DNA from: Sarcocystis neurona
Taxonomy: Eukaryota; Apicomplexa; Conoidasida; Eucoccidiorida; Sarcocystidae
Direction of reading: 5' to 3'
DNA length: 64,000 bases
Assembly (NCBI GenBank): GCA_000727475.1
Contig: KL647292.1
Location: forward strand, 1,949,186-2,013,185
In this document: piece by piece, positions 1 to 10,623 of the stretch
Layout: each line of letters starts with the position of its first letter
Numbering within the stretch: position 1 is the stretch's first letter
Position numbers and translations under genes: made by a program
Notes under the pieces: model-generated
What the model was told of the DNA's origin: nothing
The model's database searches: none
What the model saw: only the letters and a program-made list of their open reading frames with translations

Positions 1-243
1 ACGGCGGTACACTCCCATGTATACGCCCGCATACATAGAGGGACATGCTGGCCCGTGGATATATATTCGTGTATATATCCGGAAGGAGGGAGAGGCGTGT
101 GTGCTCACACATTTACATGCGTATATGGGGTAGAAGACAGATGTCGATCAGCAGAGGAATTCTGGTGACGCCTCGTAGCTGCGCTCCATATAGATACGTA
201 GGAAAGTATACACGTGTAGCATGCGCGCTGCTGGGCTCTTCGT

Positions 244-274
<31 letters not shown>

Positions 275-540
275 GGGTAACTGGGATTGGACTTGTGGCT
301 CTGTGTGTGTGTGTGCGTGTGTGCTGCCGTCTTCACCTGCATATAAATGTACACGTGTATGTGTATCTCTCGTCCATTCTCTGGAAACGCTTACATATCT
401 ACGTAGACACATACTTATAGAATAGGTACAGCATTGTTACTAGCGGCCGCGCCGGCGAACACCACTTATATATGTACACGTACACGTACACACATAATAG
501 ACGTGGGAGCGATACAGAAAAAACCACATATGGGGCCTGT
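1..540. other. Intergenic or intronic microsatellite DNA
   Basis: No supported gene. The stretch is dominated by TATATA, ACGTATA and GTGTGT tracts, and short ORFs here translate only repeats (for example poly-YI). It may be an intron or upstream flank of the gamma-tubulin complex gene whose visible exons start at 1291. Confidence 0.6.
247..274. repeat. (AT)14 microsatellite
   Basis: A perfect run of 14 AT units, followed at about 302-326 by a GT-rich tract. This is the longest pure AT run noticed in the window. Confidence 0.9.
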
Positions 541-564
541 ATGGATCTTAGGCCCTTTCCGCAG

Positions 565-1290
565 CTACAGCTGATTCTGCATTACTATTGCTGCTGCTAA
601 TTCTGCGCCGCTGTTGCTGCTGCTGATTCTGCACCGCTGTTGCTGCTGCTGATTCTGCGGTGCTGTTCTTGCTATAGTGCTGCTGCTGCTGGTCACGCTA
701 TTGATGCTTCTTCTGCAGCTGCTGTAGCTGCTGCTCATTCTGCCAATGCTGTTGCTCCAGCTAGTTCGGCAGCTGCTGTTGAAGCTGCAGTTCCTACCGC
801 TGCTATTGCTGCTGATGCTAATCTCTACATGTTGTAGGAGCTGCTCGTTCTTCTCTTGTTGCACTTCCTATTAGCCGGTCTTTCTTCCTCGCTGTTGCTG
901 CTGCTTCTACCGCCCCAGTTGCTGCTTGCCCTCCTCGTTGCTGCTCCTGCTACCGATTCTGTAGCTGCTAGTGTTGCTGTCGAGGATGGTTGTCCTGTAG
1001 CTGCTGTTGCAGTTGCTGCTGTTGCAGTTGCTGCTGTTGCTGCGGGTTTTGATCACTGCTGCTGCGGTGGCAGCCTCCCCCCCGAGGCCTGCTGGTTGCT
1101 GCTGCATCTTCTTTTGTTGCTACTGTTCGGCTGCCTCTTGTTATCTCGCTGTTGTTCTGCTGCTGCTTCTTTGAACTTGCTGCCGTCTGCTCTGTTGCCG
1201 TTCTTGCTGATGTCGCTACAGCTACGCTGCGTCTTCTACCGATTTTTTGCCGCTGTTCAGCTTCTTCTTCTGCTGTTGCTGCTGGTGCAG
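565..1290 (+). repeat. CTG-rich trinucleotide block upstream of splice acceptor
   Basis: Imperfect GCTGCTGTT/GCTGCTGCT repeats run for about 700 bases on the plus strand and stop at the CAG acceptor at 1288-1290 of the gamma-tubulin complex exon. In the different frames they translate as poly-A/L/C, and on the minus strand as poly-Q/S/N. The position suggests an intron (polypyrimidine-like) and not protein. Confidence 0.75.
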
Positions 1291-4200
1291 AGCTTGTTTT
1301 CCATGAGAGATGCCCCGGCAAATCTGAAACTGGCGCTTGCAATTGGAGAAGAAATGCGTTTCTTCCTCCGCAATCTTCTTTTCTACGCTTCCACAGACGT
1401 AAGCGATAATACGGCGGCGCAGCAGCAGCAGCTGCTGCATGCAGCGTCGGAGTAGCAGGGCTGCAGCAGACCTCCTCACAGGGATACACACAAGTTCCAA
1501 GGTATGCAGACACCAAATAGAAGCCGCTGCAGTGGCAGCAGCCGGGGAACAGGCGCCGCAGCACCTGCAGAAGAGCAGCAGAACACCAGCAGCTGCAGTA
1601 GCAGGACAGCAACCTCAACACCTGCGGTTCTGCTGCTGCAAAACGGCAGCCCGGCTAGCTGCAAGAGTAGATAGAGTGCGGTAAAGAACAGCTGCGGAGC
1701 TGCAACAGAATCGTAACAGCAGGTAGTCGTTTCAGCAGGAGGGGGCAGGTGGAGCAACATGAGCGTAGACGCAGCGGCAGCGCCACCAACAGCAGCAGGA
1801 GGGAGAAGAGGGTGGTGCGTTTCCAGGAGACGCAAAGGAAGTCGCACATAAAGAAGAAATTGAAGAACGCAGAAGTCGAAGAATTTATGGCTGCACTAAG
1901 AAGGAGAGCACCCGAGGCCAGACCTTTATCGGGAAGGAGTAGCAACAGCAGGAGGAGCAGTAGCGGCAGTGAGAGAGTCTGTACGCAGAAGCCTGCCTGT
2001 CGGTAAGGAAGACAAAGAGGAAGAGCGGCAGCAGCAGCAATAAGACAACACATGAATGGCCCGCGCGAAGATCTTACAGCAGCACGGGCAACCGTAGCAA
2101 TACCAGGGAAGCGCTCAACTGCCGCAGCAAATGAAGCAGCTTGGACAGCGATCGCTCGAGCGGGAATCGGCCGCAGCAGCAGCAGCAGCCTGCGGGGCAC
2201 GGACATCAGCAGCATATACCGAGGAATCAGCAGCAGCGTCCCAAGTCAAGAGCAGCGGCAACAGGAGGGCAAGGCTGAAGCAGCGGCCTCTTTTCACTAA
2301 TCTTCTGTGTGTGTGTGTGTGTATATGTGCACGACTTATCTGTACAGCTCAAGTGTCCGAGAGCGTCTGTTCCTATTTACATTTTCTACCTGCATGCACC
2401 GCTTGTTGCCCCTGCATGCCCGTCTCTTCTGCGTATCACTCGTATACGGTCCAACATGCAATCACCCGCCTGTATAGGTACAGACACACGGCCACGTCTG
2501 TGTGGACCTCAGTAGTACGGGTACATCTACCTACGTGTATATACATACATACGTAGTCACATGCGAATATACCTGTGTATATACATATGTATATTTCGAC
2601 AAGGGTGGAGGCGCACAGCTTATAGCTGTAGCCGTAATACGCTACTCTCTGACGACAGAGTAGTAGCTGTTCGATTATGTGTATGGGTACGCACCCACGC
2701 TGACGAGCGTTTACCGCGTGCAGCGAGTCCTCTGCTGCCCGGAGTAACTCACGAAATCTCTCGCACCGCTGCTTGTTCATGTCAAGCGTGCGCGGGTAGT
2801 ATACGCAGATGCTGCACACACACGTTCTCTACTCGTAATTCTTTTGTCTAACACATGCGAAGAGACACACAGATATGGGTTCTGTCGATTTGCGTTCCGC
2901 AGAAAGTAAAAATGTGCCTTCTTCCTTTGGGCCGAGTTGCCTTGCTGCTGCGCTGATCTTGCTCTTGCTTGTTCTCCTGCTCTTGCTGGTGCTCTTGCTG
3001 TTGCTGCTGCTCCTGCCCTTGCTGCTGCTCTTGCTGTTGTTGCCGCTCTTGCTGCTGCTCTCGCGATTGTTGCTGCTCCTGCTCTTGCTGCTGCTCCCGC
3101 GCTTGCTGCCGCTCTTGCTCTTTCTGCTCTTGCTATTGTTGCTGCTCCTGCTCTTGCTGCTGCTGCTGCTCTTGCTTTTTTGCAGGTGGTGGCCCACCAC
3201 TACGGCACTTTGCTGCGGCAGCTGGGCGCTGCAGACAGCAGCAGCGACTCGGGGGCGACGGTGAGTGCCGTTCTTTTTCTTCCTGCTGCTGCGGCAGCTG
3301 CTGCCAGTGCTCGAGATTCATCTGCAGCTCGTGCGCTGCTGCACGCCTCTTCTTCGTCTTCCTCGTCGTCCGCTTCCCCGCGTGGGGGGGGCTGCCGCCA
3401 GCGCAGCTTCTTTGCTTCCGTCGTTGCTGCAGTTTCCTCTGGTATCCCACCAGCGGCAGCAGCGTCACCAACAGCAGCTGCAGGAGGCGGCGGTGCCGCT
3501 GGGGTTGCACCAGCGTCTGAGAATTTGCAGTTTCGTGAGGTGCAGCGCCTGCATGCGCATTTCTTGGACAGTTTACTCCGGGATCTTTTCTTGAAGAACC
3601 TGCCTCTGCTGCAGGCTCTCAGCAAAAGCCTGACCATTTGTCTGGTCTTCTCTCGGCACGCGCTGAAGTTTGTCGTCGACGCGACGCAGACAGTAGAGAC
3701 TGCTGCAGCTGCTGCTCACGCTGCTGCTGCTGGCCTCGGGGGCTCGTCCACTGCTGCCCCAGGCTCTGGAGACCCAGCGGGGTCTCCCGTCAACAGCAGC
3801 GGCAGCAAACGAAGCAGCCAAACGGCGGCTGCTGCTTCCGCCTCTTCTTCTTCTCCTTTTTCACCTGCTCACCCCGCTGCCTCTTCTTCCTCTTCTACAC
3901 CCGGAAAGGGGCCACCCAGACGCTTTGCAGGATTTACGAATATAAGACGCAACAGCTGCCGCCTGCTGCTGAAGGAAGAGCGGCGACAACATCTGCGCAG
4001 CGCTGTCTCGACCCCGGGCTACGCCTCCATGACACGTAGTGCGTGCATCAGTTTCCGCACTCACACGCAAGAATTCTTGAGTAAGGCGCCATCAATTCTC
4101 TTCATATTGCTTCACCTGCATATGCGTATTCATCTGCATCTATATATACATATGTGTTGTGTATATATGTATATGTATGTATAGCTGTACGTATGAATGG

Positions 4201-4875
4201 GTATCTACATATATATATGTATGTGAATGCATATGATTGTGTGTGTGCCCACATACGTGTCACACAATCACTCGTATATACGTACATTGATATATACTTC
4301 TGATTTGCCTCCTGACAAGTTGTTTGTCCAAGAGGTGGTGCACGTGTGTATATGAGAGAAGATATTCCTGTCGCTTGTACTGCGCGGTAGAGTTGAGCAG
4401 GCGTCTCAGTTCGCGTCAGCCCAGCATACGTGTCTGCGTCTATGCGTTCATATAGGGAGACACGTACGTACATATGAGAATACGTGTGCAGGTCTCTCTA
4501 TCTGTATAGACATAGAAACATACATCTACACATATATATGTAACTGCGGGTGTATTAGAAGGAGGAGGAGAAGGTGGGTGCGCCTGCTCTTATCGCTTTT
4601 CTCGTTATCTGCCGGAGTCGGTGCGGATTCCTGTCTGTCTGGCTATGTATCACGTACATACACATCGGGGTGGTATATATATAGCTGTTACACATATACG
4701 TACGTTTATATATGTATACACATGTGTGTGTACATATGTATGCAGTGAAATGGGTGGGTCCAACTCTTTACGTGTAGACAGAAGACTACACGTATATGTG
4801 TGCGTATACACGAATGTGTTTCGCTCTGCGTTTGCAGGCGTCCGCTTCGTCTTCCTTTTCTACGTATACATGTGA
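1291..4875 (+). CDS. Gamma-tubulin complex component, Spc97/Spc98 family (C-terminal part)
   Basis: Member of the family that nucleates microtubules with gamma-tubulin at centrosomes or spindle plaques. Proposed exons are 1291-1398, 3186-3260, 3531-4080 and, tentatively, 4838-4875. The first carries the helix MRFFLRNLLFYASTD, typical of the GCP C-terminal domain (Met, Phe, Asn-Leu, Tyr, Asp). It joins in phase 0 to VVAHHYGTLLRQL, then in phase 0 to FREVQRLHAHFLDSL and RDLFLKNLPLL, the conserved 'H..FL..L...FL' segment. Donors are GAC|GTAAGC, ACG|GTGAGT and A|GTAAGG; acceptors are GTGCAG, TTTGCAG and TTTGCAG. The 270-base intron 3261-3530 is a multiple of three with no stop, so retention would keep frame. 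Exon 3 contains a long Ala/Ser/Gly homopolymer insert. The N-terminal domain (several hundred residues) is not visible and is probably left of the window. The last exon fits by phase but lacks the expected RLDFN-like ending, so the C-terminus is uncertain. The subtype (GCP2-6) cannot be assigned. Confidence 0.75.
1415..2295 (+). repeat. CAG-rich block in the first visible intron
   Basis: Purine-rich CAG/AGCAGC repeats fill the 5' half of the proposed intron 1399-3185. Several frames are open because purine-rich DNA seldom forms stops. No family motif is visible, so the ORFs here are treated as repeat translation. Confidence 0.65.
2296..2936. other. Intron interior, GT/CA and ACGTATA microsatellite
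   Basis: Middle of the same proposed intron. It holds a (GT)n run near 2305-2323 and one TGCATGCA palindrome at 2391-2398. No exon with convincing splice sites was found. Confidence 0.5.
2937..3185 (+). repeat. CTCTTGCTGCTG repeat ending at a splice acceptor
   Basis: About 240 bases of CTC/TTG/CTG trinucleotides with almost no purine runs, ending in a poly-T tract and the acceptor TTTTTTTGCAG at 3185. It acts in place of a polypyrimidine tract. The plus-strand poly-L/A reading has no ATG. Confidence 0.75.
4081..4837. other. Microsatellite stretch, probable last intron of the gamma-tubulin complex gene
   Basis: TATATG, TACGTATA and GTGTGT tracts with a GTAAGG donor on the left and a TTTGCAG acceptor on the right. 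No gene is visible inside on either strand. Confidence 0.45.
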
Positions 4876-4984
4876 GCGTTTCGACGAAGTTACAGAGACA
4901 CTTGCGTCCGTGCTGCTGCTTGTGGTCTGTGTCTCCTTCGTTTTTCGTTTTTACAAAAGCAAAGCAACGCCCACTCGCTAACTT

Positions 4985-5493
4985 CCTGCTGCCGCTGCGA
5001 CGTTCTGCTGCTGCTGCTGTTGCCGGTCCTTCTCCTGCTGTTGCTGCCTCTCGTCTTGCTGCTGGTGGTCGTGCCCTTCCTCTTCTTCCCGTGCTGTCGC
5101 TCCTCCGCCTGATGCTGCCGCCGCTGCTGTCCGCCCTGTTGCTGCCGTTGTTGCGCAGCAAAACTGCAGGCTTTCAGTCGTCGCGACCCCGCAAGCGTCA
5201 GCGAGCACCTGCTCTGCCGTCTCGACTTCAACGGCCGCTTCTCTCGCCCCTGCCTCTGGCTACCAGACAGCAGCAGCAAGAACAGCAACACCAGTCACAG
5301 CAGTAGCGACACCGGAAGCAGCAGCAGCGGCAATGCGATAAGTTACAATCGCTGCAGCAGCGGCAGTGGGAATGGCGACCGCGTAAGTCAGAGCAGCAGC
5401 ACACCGGACAGCACTGCGTCCTGCAGCAGCAGCGGAAGAAGGACGAGGGACAACAGCAGCAAATTTCCATCGGAAACAGCAGCAGCAGCAACT
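4985..5493 (+). repeat. CTG block switching to a CAG block
   Basis: CTG repeats at about 4985-5160, then CAG repeats at about 5265-5480, immediately before the acidic ORF. All reading frames are low complexity. Confidence 0.6.
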
Positions 5494-8400
5494 TTGGTCC
5501 ACCAGGGAGCAGAGGACGAGCAGGGGACTGTTACGCTCGATTCAACCGCAGCGGCTGCACGAGGAAGAGCAGTAGAAACAGCAGCAGCAGTGAGAGAGGT
5601 CAGTCGAAGAGGAGAAGGAGGAGGCCCAGCAGCAGCAGCAACAGCCTTCTCACTGGCAGCGGGGACAGCGACAGATGCCAAGCAAGGGAGCTGGCAGTCT
5701 TTTACTGCAAAGAACGTACCCCGGAAATCGGCTGCTACCTCCGCTGACGTCACAGCTACTCCTGCCGTCGTCTCTGCTGCTGCTGTTTCTTCTCACACAG
5801 CAGCAGTAGAAGAGAGACGACAGACGCACCAGCAGGGACAACACAGCGGCGGCGGGCTTCGCTTGAAAGAGTGTAAATATGTCTCCCCCTCTCGTTCTTC
5901 TAATACGATCCCTGTCTTCGACCGGCCACCGCCTCTTGCTGCTCCTTTGCGTGAGGCAGCAGCGGCACTCGTGAGAACTGGAGGACGCACGACGCCCCGC
6001 GGCGGCAGCACCACCAGCGGGGACAACAGCTGCAACACTGGTGATACAAGCAGTAGCAGTAATTCAAAAACGTTCCCGTTTCATAGGCCTACGACGAACT
6101 TCTCATTGCGCATGGAGAAAGAAAAAGAAGAAACACCGGCAGCAGAGCTGCTGCAGCAAAACCGCAGCACAAGGTCTGGTGTCAGTGCGCGCGCTGCTGG
6201 TGCTGCTGCTGCGCCTTTTATTGACCGAGCTGCTGCAGCTTCTAACATCACTGGAACTGCCCGTGTTTCTTCGTTTTCTTCTCCCCATGAGCAGGTTTCT
6301 TCATCTATCGCTGCTGTGACGAGCTACGGAAGAACGGTGGAAGGAAGACGTGCTGCTCCTGCTGCTGCTCCGCCTCCTGCTGCTTCTGCTCCTGCCGACG
6401 CGACAAGACGGGAACCAACGGGGCGAGACCGACCCGCGTGCAAATCAGCAGAGAGAAGTACACGCGTGCTTGAAAAAGAAGAAGAAGAAGAAGAAAAAGA
6501 AGGATACTTCGAAGAGGAAGAAGAAATAGAAGAGGATAAACTACAAGATGGAATAGAAGAGGATGAAATTACTGAGGAAGTGGAAGAAGACGAGGAAATA
6601 GAGGAAGAGGCAGTGGAAGATGGAGAAGGAGATGAAGAAGAACGACTTATGGCAGAAGAAGAATTGGGAGACGAAGAAGAGTTTAAAGAACAAGGAAGAT
6701 GCACGGAGACGGAAAAGGAGGGACACGAAAGAAGAGAGTTCTCTCGCTGGTTTCCTGCTGCAGCTCCAAAAGCAGCAGCAGGAAGAGCAGAAAGAGGCAG
6801 CATAGGGCGGTGGCAGCAACGACTGTTGCCTCGCGAGGGACCGGACAAAAATCCGAGAAAAAACGAGCACACTTTCGATCCCGAAACAGCAGCAGCAGCA
6901 CGTGGAAACGCAGCGGGTGCTGCAACAGCTGGATCAGCAGTCGCTGGGGCAGACGAGGAGGAGGAGGAAGAAGAAAAAGACTTCGGGGAAGAGGAGGAAG
7001 ACGAAGACGACGAAGGAGAGATGCTGGAAAATGATGGAACTGACGAAGAGGAGAATCTTTTGATATATTCACTGCAGCACGAGGGAAAAGCGAGAAAGAG
7101 AAGAGACGCAGCAAGAGGAGTTGTTGCACTGAACGGATCGGATGCAAGACCTATTGAGGAGAGCGAGGAGGAGGAGGAAGAAGAGGAAGAGGAGGAGAAT
7201 AGCAGCAGAGCAGCAGGAGGAGGCGGGAGCTACGCAGCGCTGCATTTGCTGCATTTGAAGAGGGAGAAACAAAAACGAAGAGCAGCAGATGCTACAGCAG
7301 CAGATGGCAGTGACGTGCAGGAGGAGGCAGCAGGAAGCGGCGGTGGTGAGGAAGAGAGTAGAAGTGAAGCAGAGGAGGAGGAAATCTGGCGACGAAGGAG
7401 CAGCAGCAGCAGCAGCGGGAGAAGAAGAGGCTACAGCCAACGAGCAACAATACCAGAAGTCACAGGCAAAGATATGTGGAAACGCGGCCACAGCCACGAC
7501 GACGAAGAAGAAGAAGAGGGAGAAGTCTTCGGTGTTGCGGAAGACAGGTGGGACAGCCGAAGACATGAGAACGAGGGAAGAAATGGGGGAGCGACTGCTG
7601 CGATCAGCTGCAGCAGCAGATCCCGAAGGGATGCTACGCGCGGCAGGGGGACATATTACCTGCGCGCGAGCGCAGGAAGGGAGGCGCAGCAGAAAGAGGA
7701 GGCTTCTCAAGAAGAAGAGGAGGAAGAGGAAAGGGAAGAATTCTTCGAGAGGGATGAGGAACAAGAAGAAGAGTGTCATTCGGAGGAAGGGGAATTTGCG
7801 CGCGGTGCGGGGCCTGGTGGCGATAGATACCGCGAAGGGGACGTATCGCTGCCGCAGAACGCCAGACAGCACGCCATTGCTGCTGCTGCTACGGGACGAG
7901 GAACAGGAGGGGAATCCTTTCAGAAAAGCGCGCCGGCAGCTGCAGCAGCAAGAAGAGTTGCGCGGACGTATAGTGGACCAAGTGGAACAAGCCAAGGGGA
8001 CGAGATGTCATATATGGAAGGCTTATGCAGCCGTACTCTGCCGCATCTCCATGTAGCAGCAGCGAGAGACGCAGTACCGGGAAGAGAAGGGGCAGGGGAG
8101 GGAGCCGGAGGAAGGGGACAAGTAGCAACAGCAGCAGCCTTCAGACCAACGGGAGTAGCAGAGCGTCGAGCAGCAGCCCCAGGTCCAGCAGCAGGCGCCC
8201 CTGCAACTGCAGAGGCAGTCGGGCGGCATCGTCTTGAAGCGGTGCCAGACAGTGGGAGGCACACAACAGCAGCAGCGGCGAAGACTTGTTACGGTGGTGC
8301 CACAACAGCAGCAACGCATGGCTACGGTGCTGCAGCAGGGACCGCGGCAGAGAACAGCTACGCACTTGCGTATTTGCGGTCACGCAGGGCTTTGGGTTGA
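5494..8400 (+). CDS. Acidic low-complexity protein, function unknown
   Basis: One frame stays open for 968 codons; its first ATG is at 6112, so either translation starts there (about 762 residues) or an upstream exon is spliced on. The product has Ala/Gln runs, several Glu/Asp blocks (around 6470-6690, 6955-7040, 7160-7200, 7500-7530 and 7700-7790) and Ala/Gly/Arg-rich ends. No domain, signal peptide or membrane segment is recognisable. Acidic runs of this kind occur in nuclear or chromatin-associated proteins, but that is only analogy. Caution: the plus strand is very purine-rich, so stops are rare in every frame. Another frame also stays open over 7289-8056 and ends in a helix-like stretch (RRQLQQQEELRGRIVDQVEQ), so the true frame or a splice near 7.9 kb is unresolved. 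Confidence 0.4.
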   Translation: MVHQGAEDEQGTVTLDSTAAAARGRAVETAAAVREVSRRGEGGGPAAAATAFSLAAGTATDAKQGSWQSFTAKNVPRKSAATSADVTATPAVVSAAAVSSHTAAVEERRQTHQQGQHSGGGLRLKECKYVSPSRSSNTIPVFDRPPPLAAPLREAAAALVRTGGRTTPRGGSTTSGDNSCNTGDTSSSSNSKTFPFHRPTTNFSLRMEKEKEETPAAELLQQNRSTRSGVSARAAGAAAAPFIDRAAAASNITGTARVSSFSSPHEQVSSSIAAVTSYGRTVEGRRAAPAAAPPPAASAPADATRREPTGRDRPACKSAERSTRVLEKEEEEEEKEGYFEEEEEIEEDKLQDGIEEDEITEEVEEDEEIEEEAVEDGEGDEEERLMAEEELGDEEEFKEQGRCTETEKEGHERREFSRWFPAAAPKAAAGRAERGSIGRWQQRLLPREGPDKNPRKNEHTFDPETAAAARGNAAGAATAGSAVAGADEEEEEEEKDFGEEEEDEDDEGEMLENDGTDEEENLLIYSLQHEGKARKRRDAARGVVALNGSDARPIEESEEEEEEEEEEENSSRAAGGGGSYAALHLLHLKREKQKRRAADATAADGSDVQEEAAGSGGGEEESRSEAEEEEIWRRRSSSSSSGRRRGYSQRATIPEVTGKDMWKRGHSHDDEEEEEGEVFGVAEDRWDSRRHENEGRNGGATAAISCSSRSRRDATRGRGTYYLRASAGREAQQKEEASQEEEEEEEREEFFERDEEQEEECHSEEGEFARGAGPGGDRYREGDVSLPQNARQHAIAAAATGRGTGGESFQKSAPAAAAARRVARTYSGPSGTSQGDEMSYMEGLCSRTLPHLHVAAARDAVPGREGAGEGAGGRGQVATAAAFRPTGVAERRAAAPGPAAGAPATAEAVGRHRLEAVPDSGRHTTAAAAKTCYGGATTAATHGYGAAAGTAAENSYALAYLRSRRALG

Positions 8401-8696
8401 GACTTCACAGCCGCCGTTTCTTGCACAGACGAACGGTGATCGGAGAAGTTGAGCGCGGCAACCACGGGGATGGCTGGCCGCTGCAGTCTGTGTGCACTGC
8501 GACACGTCTTCCCTTCTGTTGATTTTCTTCGAAGAAACATATCCGCAGCCCTCCATGAATGTAGACAGGGAAACGGGATAAAAAAAAACAGTACATACGT
8601 TCATACGTGTCAAATAAAACAGCCACACACGCTTGCAGCTACCCACCCATACAGATGTGGACAAACACATGTCCGCATATATGTGTGTACGTATAC

Positions 8697-8722
8697 ATAT
8701 ATATATATATATATATATATAT
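8697..8722. repeat. (AT)13 microsatellite
   Basis: Perfect run of 13 AT units just after the acidic ORF, within ACGTATA-type sequence. Confidence 0.9.
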
Positions 8723-10609
8723 GGATACATGCACGTGCCTACGAGTAGACAATTCATACATAGCTGGACTGTTGTATGTACATATTTGTGATCCTGGACA
8801 CACGGGCATAGATACAGACGCGCAAGCTAATGTCTCTTCCCTCTCGCTCTCATTCGTTCGAGTGGTGTACGCGTCCGGAGAGACAGACGGTTCTCGCGAA
8901 AGCGGGGCCGAGTGAAGAATGTTTCACAAAGGTGATGTGGAGAACCGTTTTTGTAGCTGGCAAAGAGAGAAACGATGACTTTGCTGCTTCGTGGCTACGA
9001 ACGTGTACAAAAACGAAAAACAAAGAGGACTTTTCTAGCTTCGACTGGTGAGAAACAAAGCGGTCGAACGGCCCGGTCTTCAGGCGCCCAGAAAGAGAAC
9101 GCAAAAGAAAAGGTAGCTTGCTGACTTCGGTGCAGAGATAGAGAGAGGAGAGAACCGGCCGGTTTTGACTGGCGGACGATGCGCTCGACGAGCGCAGACG
9201 GATGCAGACTTGTCCACACGGGAAGAATCTCACGCATGCAGCGTTAAAGAGACACGTGTTTGGTATGCTGCGCACGCCTATTCACATTTCCCCTCCCATC
9301 CCTCTGCAGGGGCATGCAGTTGTCCTCAAACGCACACCAGTGACGCGGAAAAAATATGCGTACACATGCAGCTTTCTTCATTAGGTTCTTTGTGAATATA
9401 CGTAAATATATGGTGTAGCACGAGTTTCCCTCCTGCTTCTACGTTTGTACACAAGTGTAAAGGACGCAGACAATTGTACAGGACACACCATATCGCATGC
9501 GCGCCTGCATACGCACCTATCCTTCCTACGTGTGTATATACGTGTGATATTTTATTCACGTAGATACATACCAGTATAGATTTGCAGTGACTGCAGAGTC
9601 GGTCCCCGTGCGTGAAACATCTTTATAGTGCTTACATCTACGTGTACTGAAGTATACATAATTATACGCATAGATATATGTAGACGACAGTACCCCCACC
9701 CGGTGCACGTTCACGTATGTTTACACACGTGTATATATATATATATGTATGTATATATATATGTTTTACGTATTTCTATCTGTTTCTCTAATCCTATAGA
9801 CGCAGACGTGTAGGCGCATACGTAGTGATTTAAATATGCCTTGGTACGAAACTCTGTCCTGTGACTGGACGTTACAATCTCTGCGTACCAAAGGTCAGCG
9901 CAGCGACGCACCTACTCGTACACTTGCACGTGATGCAGTAGTAGACGTATCCACCCACATGCAGCTCTAGACACGTGAGTGGTACATCTTTGTCAATATA
10001 AATGCACACATATGCTTGTAAAGATATACACGTCAATATACGCGTGCATGCGTATGGTAGAAATGCGAATAAATATCGCGAGAAGTAAGTGAATACACAA
10101 CGCATTACCACAGTATAGGGAAATAGGCGCAGGTGTACACACAAGAGAGATATACGTTCGTTTATACGTATGTAGGTGACCAAATACATACACGTTTGTG
10201 TGTAAGTGCATACACATGTGTGCCTACAAGTGAGTGAGCATCCTTAGACGCATACCAAATGTGGTGGCCTAGGTATGTGAACCTCGGCGGTGTCTGCATG
10301 TGTGCGTGTGCGTGTATGTGTGCATCTTTCTGTCTCTCTCTCTCTCTACGTGTGGGTACACATTTATGTGCGTTTACGCACTCACATGCCACCGCTGTAG
10401 TTCCAGGCTTCTACCGCAGTCGGGAGCAGAAGAAAGAGCTACGGACACGAAAAACACTTGCAAGTGCGTCTTTCCTTTGCTCTTGCGTGCATCTCCGTGC
10501 ATGCAGGACGCCTACTTGCAACTCTTTCCACTCGGCTGTGGTACAGCACCGGCACAAGTACACACACAAACATACATTTTCCTACACGTGTATATACATA
10601 TATATATAC

Positions 10610-10623
10610 ATATATATATATAT
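10610..10623. repeat. AT microsatellite
   Basis: Seven AT units in a longer TATATACATATATATACA tract. Confidence 0.8.

Noticed and set aside
1..540. Subtelomeric or telomeric repeat
   Set aside because: No TTTAGGG-type units occur; the repeats are AT and GT microsatellites that appear throughout the window.
2937..3185. Ala/Leu-rich N-terminal extension of the gamma-tubulin complex exon
   Set aside because: No ATG and pure CTG repeat; a splice acceptor at 3185 joins the exon to a matching upstream exon in phase.
7069..7995. 308-residue minus-strand open frame
   Set aside because: Pyrimidine-rich mirror of the Glu-rich plus frame, with Phe/Leu/Ser runs and no structure.
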